64,000 bases of DNA from Vibrio cholerae (lineage in GTDB: Bacteria; Actinomycetota; Actinomycetes; Actinomycetales; Micrococcaceae), in contig WNZI01000003.1 in NCBI GenBank assembly GCA_009728235.1, positions 1 through 64,000 on the forward strand, written 5' to 3'. A model generated the notes under the pieces. The model was not told the origin of the DNA, did not search any database, and was given only the letters and a program-made list of their open reading frames with translations. Positions within the stretch are counted from its first letter, which is position 1. Every line of letters starts with the position of its first letter. This document shows positions 42,261-51,227 of this stretch, piece after piece. The position numbers were made by a program, and so were the translations under genes.

Positions 42261-43498
42261 CTAGGGGCGCTGGTCAGGAGCTGTCCGCAATGTCTCTGCA
42301 TCGGGGGAATCGGCCGGAACGGCCGGGTCGGTAGCCCGCTCGCGCGCAGCCGGCGCCACCAAAAAGGACGCGAGGACCGCGACCCCGACGGCGAGCAGCG
42401 CGTTCCGGATGCCGACCGCGTCGCCCAGGAAGCCGATCAGTGGTGGTCCGGCGAGGAACGCCGTGTAGCCGATCGTCGAGACCACGGACACGCGGGCGGC
42501 TGCCCGCTCGGGCTCATCAGCGGCTGCCGACATGCCCATCGGGAAGCCGAGGGCGGCGCCGGCGCCCCACAGGATCGCGCCGACGGCGGCCAGCGCAACG
42601 GTGGGGGCCGCGACGAAGAGGACGAGACCCGCGAGGGAGGCTCCGAGGCTGGCCTGCAGGACCCGAACGCGGCCGAAACGATCGATCAACGGACCGCCCA
42701 CGAAGCGCAGTGCTGTCATGGACGCCACGAAGACCGCGAACATGATGGCGCCGGTGCTCTCGCTGGTGCCGAGACCGTCGACGCTGGCCTTCGCGACCCA
42801 GTCGTTGGCCGCGCCCTCGGTCAGGGCGGCTCCGAGCACCACGAGCCCGATCAGGAGCGTACGGGGCTCGCCCCACGCCCCCAGCCCGCGCGAACGGGCA
42901 GGGACGTGCGCGCCGTCGTGCGCCTCCGGCGCGCCGCACGCAGGAAGTAGCGGGGCATCCACAGGGACACGGCGAGGCTCAGGACCGCGACGGCGACGAG
43001 ATGCGCGGACAGGGAGACCTGGAGCGCTGACAGCCCTGCGCCCACGAGCGCCCCCACGAAGGCTCCTCCACTGAATGCAGCGTGGAAACGCGGCATGATC
43101 GTCCGACCGACGAGGCGCTCCACGGCGGCACCCTCGATGTTCTGACCCACGTCCCACAGGGCGATCCCGCACCCGAACAGGAACAGCCCGACGGCGACCA
43201 CCGGAACCGAGACGCTCACGAGGCCCAGCGCCACGGCGCTCGCGGCGATGGCGGCGGCAGCGCCACCGATCCGGACGGTGTTGGCCGTGCCGAACCGCGC
43301 GGCGACGAGGCCCGCGAGGGGAAGGGACAGCACGGACCCGATCGCGCCCACGAGCAGGAGTGCGCCCATCTGCCCTGAGCCGAGGCCGAGGGTACTGGAG
43401 GCTGCGGGGATCCGGGCCGCCCAGCTCGCGAAGACGAGGCCGTTCAGACCGAAGATGGCGTAGGTGGCGAACATGGCGGATCGAACGGAGGCATTCAC
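42261..43498 (-). pseudogene. MFS transporter with an apparent -1 frameshift
   Basis: The first frame (43498 to about 42920) gives six membrane helices ('FGLNGLVFASWAARIP', 'LWDVGQNIEGAAVERLVGR', 'FHAAFSGGAFVGALVG'). It then runs off at the central loop, and a second frame (about 42930 to 42261) gives the other six ('LLIGLVVLGAALTEGAANDW', 'RFVGGPLIDRFGRVRVLQ', 'TIGYTAFLAGPPLIGFLGD'). One base appears to be missing between about 42905 and 42940, in a GC-rich stretch. Joined length about 412 residues. The family resembles FucP/YbjJ-like transporters; substrate unknown. Confidence 0.88.
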
Positions 43499-43582
43499 CG
43501 TGCAACCCTAGGCGGGCGCGCCGCAAGTACCTAACAGAAGCACGGGGCGCCGGAACGGGTGTCGGGTCCACCAATCACAGGG

Positions 43583-43626
43583 TTATCCACCGAATGTGGA
43601 AAACCCTGTGGAAAGGATGTGGACGG
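43583..43626. other. Cluster of four DnaA-box-like sequences
   Basis: TTATCCACC at 43583-43591, then TGTGGAAAA (43595-43603), TGTGGAAAG (43607-43615) and TGTGGACGG (43618-43626), i.e. four near-boxes at 11-12 bp steps between the MFS and ABC-F genes. The regular helical spacing suggests cooperative DnaA binding; otherwise simply short repeats. Confidence 0.45.
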
Positions 43627-43655
43627 GAGCCAGGCGGGCAGGGGGGACAGCGCGC

Positions 43656-45338
43656 CTACCGGGCCCGGACGACCCGGCTCTCGTCCCAGACCGGTTCCTT
43701 CGTCTCGTACACCGTGCCGTCGGATCCGAACACCAGGAACCGGTCGAAGCTCCGGGCGAACCAGCGGTCGTGCGTGACGGCCATGACGGTTCCCTCGAAC
43801 CCGTCGATGGCGCGTTCGAGTGCCTCTGCGGAGTGCAGGTCGAGGTTGTCGGTGGGCTCGTCGAGCAACAGCAGGGTCGCCCCCGAGAGCTCCAGCAACA
43901 GGATCTGCAGACGAGCCTGCTGCCCGCCGGAGAGCGCGTCGTAGGGTTGCTCCGCCTGCGGTGCCAATCCGTAGCGGTCGAGCACGGCGGAGGCCGCTTC
44001 CCGGCCCAGCCCGGATCGGTGCTCATCGCCGCGGTGCAGGATGTCGACCAGGGTCCGCCCGAGAAGATCGGGCCGCGAGTGTGTCTGGGCGAAGAATCCG
44101 GGCCGGATGCGCGCACCCAGCTTGACCGATCCCTCGTGCGGGACCGACGCGATGTCGACGTCGGAGACCGGCAGGTGCTCCTTGTCCGGATCCGAACCGC
44201 CTCCGGCGAGCAGCCGCAGGAAGTGGGACTTCCCGGAGCCGTTGGATCCCAGGACGCCCACCCGGTCACCGAACCAGACCTCCGTGCTGAAGGGCTTCAT
44301 GAGACCCGTGAGTTCGAGCTTCCGGGCGACGACGGCGCGCTTCGCCGTCCGTCCGCCCTGCAGCCGCATGGAGACGTTCTGTTCGAGCGGGATCGCCTCG
44401 GGCGGCCCCACCTCCAGGAACTTCGCGAGCCTGGTCTGCGCCGCGTGGTACCGGTTGGCCATGTCCGAGCGGAACGCCGCCTTGTTCTTGTACATGTTGA
44501 CGAGCTCCTTGAGCTTGACGTGCTCCTCGTCCCAGCGCTTACGGAGCTCCTCGAACCGCGCATTGCGATCCTCCCGGGCCTTGAGATAGGTCTCGAACCC
44601 GCCGCCGTGGGTCCAGGACGACGCCCCGAGCACCCCGGGCTCGAGCGTGACGATGCGCGTCGCGGCATTGGCCAGCAACTCGCGGTCGTGGCTGACGAAC
44701 AGCACGGACTTCTTCGAGCCCCGCAGCTTCGCTTCGAGCCAGCGCTTACCGGGCACGTCGAGGTAGTTGTCGGGTTCGTCGAGCAGCAGGAGGTCGTCGG
44801 GGCCCGAGAAGAGTGCCTCCAGCACGAGCCGCTTCTGCTCGCCACCCGAGAGCGACGACGCCGCCCGGTTCTGCGCGCGGTCGAAGGAGATGCCGAGTGC
44901 GGCCATGGTCACCTCGTCCCAGGTGGTCTCCAGCTCGTAGCCGCCGGCATCGCCCCAGTCGGCGATGGCCTGCGCGTACGCCATCTGCGTGGGTTCGTCG
45001 TCGGCCTCCATCATGGCGAGCTCGGCGTCGTCGATGCGCCTGGCCGCTGCAGCGAGCACAGGCGGAGCGGCCGAGACCAGGAGATCCCGCACCGTGGTGT
45101 CGTCGCGCACCTGGCCCACGAACTGCCGCATGATCCCCATCGTGCCCGACCGTCCCACGGATCCTTCGTCAGGAGACAAGTCCCCGGAGATGATGCGCAG
45201 GAGGGTGGTCTTGCCGGTCCCGTTCGGTCCGATGAGGGCGGTCTTGTGACCGTCGCCGACCTTGAAGGCCACGCCGTTGAGCAGCTGCCTGCCGTCGGAG
45301 AGGAAGTAGTCGATGCCTGATACGTCGAGATGTGCCAC
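43656..45338 (-). CDS. ABC-F family ATPase
   Basis: 560 residues. Two ATPase domains in one chain: 'IGPNGTGKTTLLRI' and 'LSGGEQKRLVLEAL' in the first, 'LGSNGSGKSHFLRL' and 'LSGGQQARLQILLL' in the second, joined by the charged P-site-tRNA-interaction linker (about 240-310, 'WDEEHVKLKELVNMYKNKAA'). No membrane segment. ABC-F proteins bind the ribosomal E site and either protect from antibiotics or tune translation. Second Walker A has Ser-His after GKS, slightly unusual. Confidence 0.93.
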   Translation of the reverse strand: MAHLDVSGIDYFLSDGRQLLNGVAFKVGDGHKTALIGPNGTGKTTLLRIISGDLSPDEGSVGRSGTMGIMRQFVGQVRDDTTVRDLLVSAAPPVLAAAARRIDDAELAMMEADDEPTQMAYAQAIADWGDAGGYELETTWDEVTMAALGISFDRAQNRAASSLSGGEQKRLVLEALFSGPDDLLLLDEPDNYLDVPGKRWLEAKLRGSKKSVLFVSHDRELLANAATRIVTLEPGVLGASSWTHGGGFETYLKAREDRNARFEELRKRWDEEHVKLKELVNMYKNKAAFRSDMANRYHAAQTRLAKFLEVGPPEAIPLEQNVSMRLQGGRTAKRAVVARKLELTGLMKPFSTEVWFGDRVGVLGSNGSGKSHFLRLLAGGGSDPDKEHLPVSDVDIASVPHEGSVKLGARIRPGFFAQTHSRPDLLGRTLVDILHRGDEHRSGLGREAASAVLDRYGLAPQAEQPYDALSGGQQARLQILLLELSGATLLLLDEPTDNLDLHSAEALERAIDGFEGTVMAVTHDRWFARSFDRFLVFGSDGTVYETKEPVWDESRVVRAR

Positions 45339-45395
45339 CTCTCCAGTCTTCCACCCGGAGCGGGCCCCGGGCGCCGCGCGGGCGGCAGCACCGCG

Positions 45396-46130
45396 TCAGC
45401 CCTGGGAGTCGCGCGGCATCATCCGGTATCCCACGCCGCGCACGGTGCGGATGAACCGGGGGTTGCTCGTGTCCTCACCGAGCTTCTTCCGGAGATTCCG
45501 GATGTGCACCTCCACCAGATGATGGTCCTGGCTCCAGCCGTCGCCCCACACGCGATTGAGCAGGGCCTCGCGTGTCCATACCCGCTGGGAGCCGCTGAGC
45601 AGGGTTTCCAACAGGTCGAACTCGATGCGGGTCAGGGCGAGCTCCTGACCCTGCAGGGTTGCCACACGTCCCGCGACATCCACGACGAGATCGTCATGGC
45701 GTAGCAGGTCATCGCGTTCCTGATCCTCGGCGACGGCTGTCGGAGAACCGGTACGGGGGCGGCGGAACATCGCGGAGACGCGCGCAGAGAGCTCGCGGGG
45801 ACTGAACGGTTTCCCGATGAAGTCGTCCGCTCCGATCTCGAGTCCGACGAGCCGGTCGATCTCCTCCTGGCGGGCGGTCACCATCACGATGTAGGCGTCG
45901 CTGGTGGTGCGGCACTGCCTGCACACCTCGACGCCGTCGAGGTCGGGCAGGTTGAGGTCGAGCGTGATCAGATCGGGGTCGTGCTCCTTCAGCGCCGCCA
46001 GGCCCTCGGACCCCGAAGCCGCCTCGACGATCGTGAAGCCGCTCATGCGAAGGGTGGTCGAGAGCAGCTCCCGGATGTCCGGGTCGTCCTCGACGATCAA
46101 CGCGACGCGCCGGGAGGAGGGAACGGACAT
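45396..46130 (-). CDS. OmpR/PhoB-type response regulator (orphan)
   Basis: 244 residues. Receiver ('ALIVEDDPDIRELLSTTL', phospho-Asp in 'LITLDLNLPDLDG', 'GKPFSPRELS') and winged-helix DNA-binding domain ('LTRIEFDLLETLLSG', 'VEVHIRNLRKKLG', 'RTVRGVGYRM'). No kinase gene is adjacent. It is strongly similar to the regulator at 61757-62542, so the two are recent paralogues. Confidence 0.94.
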   Translation of the reverse strand: MSVPSSRRVALIVEDDPDIRELLSTTLRMSGFTIVEAASGSEGLAALKEHDPDLITLDLNLPDLDGVEVCRQCRTTSDAYIVMVTARQEEIDRLVGLEIGADDFIGKPFSPRELSARVSAMFRRPRTGSPTAVAEDQERDDLLRHDDLVVDVAGRVATLQGQELALTRIEFDLLETLLSGSQRVWTREALLNRVWGDGWSQDHHLVEVHIRNLRKKLGEDTSNPRFIRTVRGVGYRMMPRDSQG

Positions 46131-46243
46131 GGAACAACACTTTCACAGATCATCGGTCCGTGGCGCGCTCGACGGAGCCCCCGATGGCATTTCCCTTCGC
46201 TGGACCGACAGGGCAGGGTGGGCCGGCCCCGTAGAATTCCCGG

Positions 46244-47071
46244 ATGCGACCGACCATCCTCCGTACCGCCCAGGTGGACGGCTTCACCGTCCGGATCCGC
46301 ACGACGCCGGGCCCGACCGTCCCCGTCGGGTCCGAGCGGCCGCCGTACGTGCTGGTGCACGGGCTGGGCATGACCCACCGCTACCTCGACCGCCTCCGCG
46401 CCGAGCTGGCGTCGGACGCCGTCGTCCATTCCATCGACCTTCCCGGGTACGGATCGGATCCCCGCCCGGCCCGGCAGCTCGGCGTCGAGGATCACGCAGC
46501 GCTGATCGTGGGAGCATTGGCGGGCCTGGGGGTGACGCGGTGCATCCTCGTCGGGCATTCGATGGGTGTCCAGTTCGTCACGGAGGTCGCCCTGCAGGCA
46601 CCGGCCCTCGCGGCACGCCTCGTCCTGATCGGACCCGTGGTGGATCGGATGCGCCGCACGGTCCTCCAGCAGGCGCTCTCCCTCGGGCACGACACCCTGC
46701 GGGAGAGTCCTTCCGCCAACCTCCTGGTCGCCGGTGACTACCTGAGGACCGGTGTTCGGTGGTACCTGCGGCAGCTGTCCCCCATGATGCGATATCCGCT
46801 CGAACTCGGTGTCCAGCGGGTGGAGTGCCCGGTCCTCGTGATCCGGGGCGGCCGGGACCCGGTGGCCCCTCGGCGGTGGGGTCTCGAGCTCGCCGAACGC
46901 GCCCGGGACGGGATACTCGTCGAGATCCCGGGGCAACCGCACGTCGTCCAGCACTCGGCTCCGGATCGTGTCGCTGCCGAGATCACCGCCTTCAGCAGGC
47001 GTCCGCTACCCGGGGATGGAGCGTTCTTGTCCCAAGCTTCGGACGGGTCGAGGGGAAAACTTGAATATTGA
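46244..47071 (+). CDS. Alpha/beta hydrolase
   Basis: 275 residues. Oxyanion loop 'VLVHGLGMTHRY', nucleophile 'LVGHSMGVQF', acid in 'IRGGRDPVAP', His in 'IPGQPHVVQHSAP'. Cytosolic, no signal peptide. The C-terminal 25 residues are unrelated to the fold. Divergent from the response regulator. Substrate not predictable. Confidence 0.88.
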   Translation: MRPTILRTAQVDGFTVRIRTTPGPTVPVGSERPPYVLVHGLGMTHRYLDRLRAELASDAVVHSIDLPGYGSDPRPARQLGVEDHAALIVGALAGLGVTRCILVGHSMGVQFVTEVALQAPALAARLVLIGPVVDRMRRTVLQQALSLGHDTLRESPSANLLVAGDYLRTGVRWYLRQLSPMMRYPLELGVQRVECPVLVIRGGRDPVAPRRWGLELAERARDGILVEIPGQPHVVQHSAPDRVAAEITAFSRRPLPGDGAFLSQASDGSRGKLEY

Positions 47072-47089
47072 AGCGCATAGTAGACGTAG

Positions 47090-47128
47090 TGCAGTTGGTT
47101 GAGTACCTGGTTTTTACGGTCAACTGCA
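47090..47128. promoter_or_regulatory. Inverted repeat before the second marR
   Basis: TGCAGTTG (47090-47097) and CAACTGCA (47121-47128) are exact complements, 23 bp apart. Candidate operator for the MarR protein encoded at 47197 or a weak stem in its leader. Confidence 0.45.
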
Positions 47129-47136
47129 GAGACACG

Positions 47137-47175
47137 ACGCCCGGCCGGCGCTGTTCGGCAGTACCGGCCGGGCGT
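47137..47175 (+). terminator. GC-rich hairpin in the marR leader
   Basis: 12-bp stem (47137-47148 with 47164-47175), 15-nt loop, ending 12 bp before the GGAGGA ribosome site of the next gene. It may terminate the hydrolase transcript or attenuate the marR transcript. Confidence 0.55.
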
Positions 47176-47196
47176 TCCAGGACTTCGGAGGATTGC

Positions 47197-47640
47197 ATGC
47201 CTGATTTGCAAGAGTGGTCAACCAGCCGCCTGCTCACCACTGCCGCTCGTCTCGTCGACCACGCGTGGAACGAGAGACTGCTCGACATCGGGATCACCCA
47301 TGCCGGTTACACCACCCTCGGGGTCCTCTCCCGGCAGGGCACCATGACGGGCGCCAAGCTTGCCCTGGCCGTGCACGTCCAGGCGCAGACCATCGGCAAG
47401 ACCATCGAGAAGCTCGAGCGCCAGGGTTTCATCTCCCGGATCCGCGACAGCGTCGATCGCCGGAGCCAGCGCATCACCATCACCGCCTCGGGCGTCGACG
47501 CCCTCGCCAAGGCGGAGGACATCGAGCGCACCCTCATGGTCGGGGAAGGGCTCGAGTCGTTCGAGTTGCGGAGCCTGCTGCGCGGCATCGTCGGCGAACT
47601 CGCTCCCCAGCGGCAGAAGCCGGCAGCCGCTGCCGTCTGA
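47197..47640 (+). CDS. MarR family regulator, second copy
   Basis: 147 residues, ATG with GGAGGA upstream. Strongly similar along its length to the regulator at 30694 ('WSTSRLLTTAAR', 'GITHAGYTTLGVLSRQGTMTG', 'VQAQTIGKTIEKLERQGF', 'DRRSQRITITASG'). Its promoter region carries no TAAG-type element, so the two paralogues probably have separate targets. No Cys. Followed by a hairpin terminator. Confidence 0.9.
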   Translation: MPDLQEWSTSRLLTTAARLVDHAWNERLLDIGITHAGYTTLGVLSRQGTMTGAKLALAVHVQAQTIGKTIEKLERQGFISRIRDSVDRRSQRITITASGVDALAKAEDIERTLMVGEGLESFELRSLLRGIVGELAPQRQKPAAAAV

Positions 47641-47675
47641 CGCCTACGGCTCCACAGATTTCTCAGGAGAACCGG

Positions 47676-47703
47676 GAACGGCCGCCCCACGGGGCGGCCG
47701 TTC
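47676..47703 (+). terminator. Terminator after the second marR
   Basis: GAACGGCCGCCCC (47676-47688) pairs with 47691-47703 across a very short loop, 36 bp after the stop. Confidence 0.8.
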
Positions 47704-47738
47704 TTCGTCGTCCTGGCCCTGATCGGGAACCAGCCGGA

Positions 47739-47762
47739 AGGGCCGGGCATGCGTCCGGCCCT
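47739..47762 (-). terminator. Hairpin after the ABC substrate-binding gene
   Basis: 8-bp stem (47739-47746 with 47755-47762), 8-nt loop, 9 bp after the stop of the minus-strand gene. Confidence 0.55.
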
Positions 47763-47770
47763 CGTCCCCG

Positions 47771-49123
47771 TCAGAGGTAGGGCTCCACGTTCTGCTCGTA
47801 GGAGCGCTGGATCGCGGTGCTGGCGGTGGCGAAGGCCTTGGCGGGATCACCCTCCTGGAGGATGATGCTCTCGAGCGCCGTCGTCAGTTCCTTGTCCCCG
47901 CCCGGCACGAACACGCGGCCCCAGTCCTGCACGCGGGTGGTCTCGAGCTGGTCGACGGCGGTGCGGAACTGCGGCGAGGTCTTGTAGACCTCCTGCATGG
48001 TCTCGCTCTCGCGGGCAGAGGTACGCACCGGCATGTACCCCGTGTTCGAGGAGAAGTAGGCGGTGCTCTCGGTGCTCGTGAGGAACTTGAGGAACATCCC
48101 TGCCGCGAGCTGCTGCTCCGGCGAGCGGTCCGAGTTGATGGCGATACCGGTGCCGCCCGTGGGGCAGGCCGGGCCGGCAGGGCCCTCGGGCAGGAATCCC
48201 GTGCCCACCTCGAACTTCGCAGCCTCGAGGATGCCGGTGAGCGAACCCGTGGATCCGATGGTGCAGCCCGTGAGACCGGCACCGAAGTCCGCCACGTTGT
48301 CGCTCGCGGCGATGGTCGCGATCTTGTCGTCGAAGATCATGGATTGCACGAACTTCGCAGCGTCGATCGCCTCGGGGGTGTCGAGGGTCATGGTCCACTC
48401 GTCGGAGTAGCTGCCGCCGCGGCCCCACAGGAAGTTGTAGAACCACCATGCGGCCCAGGACGTGCCCTTGCCGAGTCCGAGCGGTGTCACGGAGCCCGAC
48501 GCGAGCTTCGGCGCCCACTCGGTGAACTCGTCCCAGGTCTTCGGGGAGCGGTCCGGCAGGCCGGCAGCCGCCCAGACGTCCTTGTTGTAGTAGAACAGGG
48601 GCGTGGACCGCGCGTAGGGCACGGCCCAGTGCGAGTCCTTGAACAGGTAGTCGCCGTACAGCGTCTCGTTGAAGTCCGCCGTGTCGAACTCCAGGTGATC
48701 AGCGAGCTGGTCCATGGGCAGGATCTGCCCGTTGATCATGTAGCGGAACCACCACACGTCACTCGCGACCACGACGTCGGGGCCGTTGTCGGTGCCCGTC
48801 GCGGCCTGGAACTTCTGCGCCACCTCGTCGTAGTCGGCACCCGCGGTGACGAGGTTGACGGTGATGCCGCTCTCCTCCGTGAAGCGCTTGATGAGTTCCT
48901 CCTCGACGGGCTTGGACGCACCGGGGTGGTTGCTCCACCAGGTGATCTCCTTCGCCGGGGTGACGGACGCCCAGTCCGTGGCTGCATCGGTCGCGGCACC
49001 GCCCGAGACGTCGGAGCTGACGGCAGGTCCGCCACACGCGGCGAGTGCGGCCGCCCCGCCGAACATGGCGGTGAGTTGGAGCATTTGACGGCGGTTGAGG
49101 TCGATCTGCGGACGCGGGGACAT
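47771..49123 (-). CDS. Carbohydrate ABC transporter substrate-binding lipoprotein (UgpB-like)
   Basis: 450 residues. Signal with 'NRRQMLQLTAMFGGAAALAAC' region (about 10-30; the Arg pair resembles a Tat signal) and lipobox Cys. Type 1 extracellular solute-binding fold: 'EITWWSNHPGASKPVEEELIKRF', 'DVVVASDVWWFRY', 'WAVPYARSTPLFYYNKDVW'. The Trp-rich ligand site is of the glycerol-3-phosphate/oligosaccharide group. Third gene of the permease-permease-binding protein unit; no ATPase gene nearby. Confidence 0.9.
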   Translation of the reverse strand: MSPRPQIDLNRRQMLQLTAMFGGAAALAACGGPAVSSDVSGGAATDAATDWASVTPAKEITWWSNHPGASKPVEEELIKRFTEESGITVNLVTAGADYDEVAQKFQAATGTDNGPDVVVASDVWWFRYMINGQILPMDQLADHLEFDTADFNETLYGDYLFKDSHWAVPYARSTPLFYYNKDVWAAAGLPDRSPKTWDEFTEWAPKLASGSVTPLGLGKGTSWAAWWFYNFLWGRGGSYSDEWTMTLDTPEAIDAAKFVQSMIFDDKIATIAASDNVADFGAGLTGCTIGSTGSLTGILEAAKFEVGTGFLPEGPAGPACPTGGTGIAINSDRSPEQQLAAGMFLKFLTSTESTAYFSSNTGYMPVRTSARESETMQEVYKTSPQFRTAVDQLETTRVQDWGRVFVPGGDKELTTALESIILQEGDPAKAFATASTAIQRSYEQNVEPYL

Positions 49124-49171
49124 GAGGACTCCTGGGGTTGGGGTTGGGTGGAGGAGGAGGAAAAGTCGGGG

Positions 49172-50029
49172 TCAGCCGGTGACGGCGCCGGCGGTCAGGC
49201 CGGAGACGATGCGCTTCTGGAGCGCGAAGAACGCGATGAGCACGGGGGCGGTCACGAGCACGGTGGCGGCCATGAGCACACCCCAGTCGGCGATGCCGTC
49301 GTTGTTCTGGAGGAGGGTGAGGCCCACGGGCAGGGTCATCATCTCGGCCCGGTCGACCACGAGCAGCGGCCACAGGTACTCGTTCCACTCGGCCACGATG
49401 GACACCAGGGCGACGGCGGCGATGGTCGGTGCCGAGATCGGCACGATGAACCGCCACAGGCGCGTCCAGTGCCCGGCGCCGTCCAGTGCTGCCGCTTCCA
49501 GAATGGAGGCGGGCAGGGTCAGGAAGTGCTGACGGAACAGGAAGGTCCCGAAGGCGCTGGCGAGCCCGGGGACGATGATGCCCTGGTACGTGTTGATCCA
49601 GCCGAGCTCCGCCACGAGCGTGTAGTTGGGGATGATGACGATCTGCTGGGGCACGAGCAGCGCGAAGATCACGACGCCGAAGATCACCTTCTTGAACGGG
49701 AACTCGAGGAACACCAGGGCGTATGCTGTCGTCAGTCCGAGCATCATCTTGAGACCGGCTCCGATCACCGTGGTGATGGCGCTGTTGAGGAAGAAGTTGC
49801 CGAACGGGACCGTATTGATGGCCGTCTCGTAGTTCGAGGCATCCACGGTGCCGGGGAGCCACTGGATGGGCGAGGTGTAGATCTCGTCACGCTCCTTGAA
49901 ACCTGCCAGGACCATCCAGACCAGCGGGAGCACCATGACGGCGACGGCGAGCAGCAGGGTCAGGTACGTGCCCCAGTTCGGAGACGTCCGGCGACGGGCT
50001 ACCGTCGCCTGAAGGGTGGCAGTGGCCAT
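49172..50029 (-). CDS. Carbohydrate ABC transporter permease, UgpE/MalG type
   Basis: 285 residues from the ATG at 50029, overlapping the stop of the preceding permease (TGATG). Six membrane helices and the EAA loop 'ILEAAALDGAGHWTRLWRFIVP'. It pairs with the UgpA-type permease and uses a shared MsiK-like ATPase encoded elsewhere, as is common in actinobacteria. Confidence 0.93.
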   Translation of the reverse strand: MATATLQATVARRRTSPNWGTYLTLLLAVAVMVLPLVWMVLAGFKERDEIYTSPIQWLPGTVDASNYETAINTVPFGNFFLNSAITTVIGAGLKMMLGLTTAYALVFLEFPFKKVIFGVVIFALLVPQQIVIIPNYTLVAELGWINTYQGIIVPGLASAFGTFLFRQHFLTLPASILEAAALDGAGHWTRLWRFIVPISAPTIAAVALVSIVAEWNEYLWPLLVVDRAEMMTLPVGLTLLQNNDGIADWGVLMAATVLVTAPVLIAFFALQKRIVSGLTAGAVTG

Positions 50030-51021
50030 CAGTAGTGCACCTTCCGGTCGACGTACTTCAGTTGGGCTACGGTCACGAGCAGCAGGACCACGAACAGGAT
50101 GGTGGCGACGGCGGAGGAGTACCCCGCCCGGCCGCTCTGGAAGCCCTCCTGGTAGATCTGGTACATCATCGTCGTGGTCCCGCCCAGCGGGCCGCCCTTC
50201 GTCATGGCCTGGATGATGTCGAAGGACTGCAGGGATGTCAGCAGCGTCGTGATGGCGAGGAAGAACGTGGTGGGCCCGAGCAGTGGCAGCACGATCGCCC
50301 GGAACGATCGCACGGACGAGGCACCGTCGATCGAGGCGGCCTCCAGAAGGTCCCGCGGCACGGACTGCAACGCCGCCAGGTAGATGAGGGCCACGTACCC
50401 CACGTTCTTCCAGAGGTAGACGACGATCACCATGACGAGCGCCCAGCGCGGATCGTTGTACCAGTCGGGCGAGGCCAGCCCGACGAGGCGCAGCAGGGCT
50501 GCCGTGACGCCGAAGTTCGGGTCGAACACGAAGAGCCAGAGCAGTCCGACGGCGACGCCGGAGAGGACGTACGGTGCGACGACGATGGTTCGCGCTGCCC
50601 CCGTTCCCCGCAGCCTGCGGTTGAGGACGAGCGCGAGGAGCAGTCCGATCACCATCCCGCCGCCGACCGTCGCGAGCGTGAAGACGAGCGTGACGGTGAC
50701 GATCCTCGGCGTCGTCGGATCGGTGAACCAGTCGACGTAGTTGTCGATGCCGACGGGCATGGCAACAGGAGAGCCGATGTTCCACTGCAGGGTGGAGTAG
50801 TAGAGGGACTGCATGAGTGGCTTGTAGGTGAAGATCACCAGCAGCGCCACGTTGGGTCCGGCGAAGAGCAGGAACAGCAGCCAGGCCTTCCACGGCGTGC
50901 GGCGTCGCCGGATACCGGCGGGCCTGACCGATCCACCGGGCGACAACGGCGCGTCATTGCCCGCCGGCCGCACCTTCCGCGTCTCGGGGACCACGGGGGT
51001 GTCCACCACTTGTTCCATCAT
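50029..51021 (-). CDS. Carbohydrate ABC transporter permease, UgpA/MalF type
   Basis: 330 residues; a charged N-terminal tail precedes six membrane helices. EAA loop 'LLEAASIDGASSVRSFRAIVLP'. First gene of the importer operon. No regulator gene sits with it, and its promoter should lie in the 206-bp gap to the divergent GAF-ANTAR gene. Confidence 0.93.
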   Translation of the reverse strand: MMEQVVDTPVVPETRKVRPAGNDAPLSPGGSVRPAGIRRRRTPWKAWLLFLLFAGPNVALLVIFTYKPLMQSLYYSTLQWNIGSPVAMPVGIDNYVDWFTDPTTPRIVTVTLVFTLATVGGGMVIGLLLALVLNRRLRGTGAARTIVVAPYVLSGVAVGLLWLFVFDPNFGVTAALLRLVGLASPDWYNDPRWALVMVIVVYLWKNVGYVALIYLAALQSVPRDLLEAASIDGASSVRSFRAIVLPLLGPTTFFLAITTLLTSLQSFDIIQAMTKGGPLGGTTTMMYQIYQEGFQSGRAGYSSAVATILFVVLLLVTVAQLKYVDRKVHY

Positions 51022-51188
51022 TCGCCCTTCGCTGTGCCACGTGAAACCTCTGCAAGGCTAGGGGCGGCAGCCCTCCGGAAACCCCCGAATCAGCGCCCTG
51101 AACCGACTTGTGCGGCAAGGTTCACCGGCCATTAAGGCTGGAGCCCGACTGTTTGCCTGACGGTTGCCGGAATGAGCGGCGCACCAGG

Positions 51189-51209
51189 GTAGCTAGACAA
51201 ACTAGCTAC
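51189..51209. promoter_or_regulatory. Perfect inverted repeat before the second GAF-ANTAR gene
   Basis: GTAGCTAG (51189-51196) and CTAGCTAC (51202-51209) with a 5-bp spacer, 18 bp before the GTG at 51228. Either an operator overlapping the transcription start or a leader hairpin that an ANTAR protein could bind. Confidence 0.6.
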
Positions 51210-51227
51210 GAGCCGTAGGATGACGAG

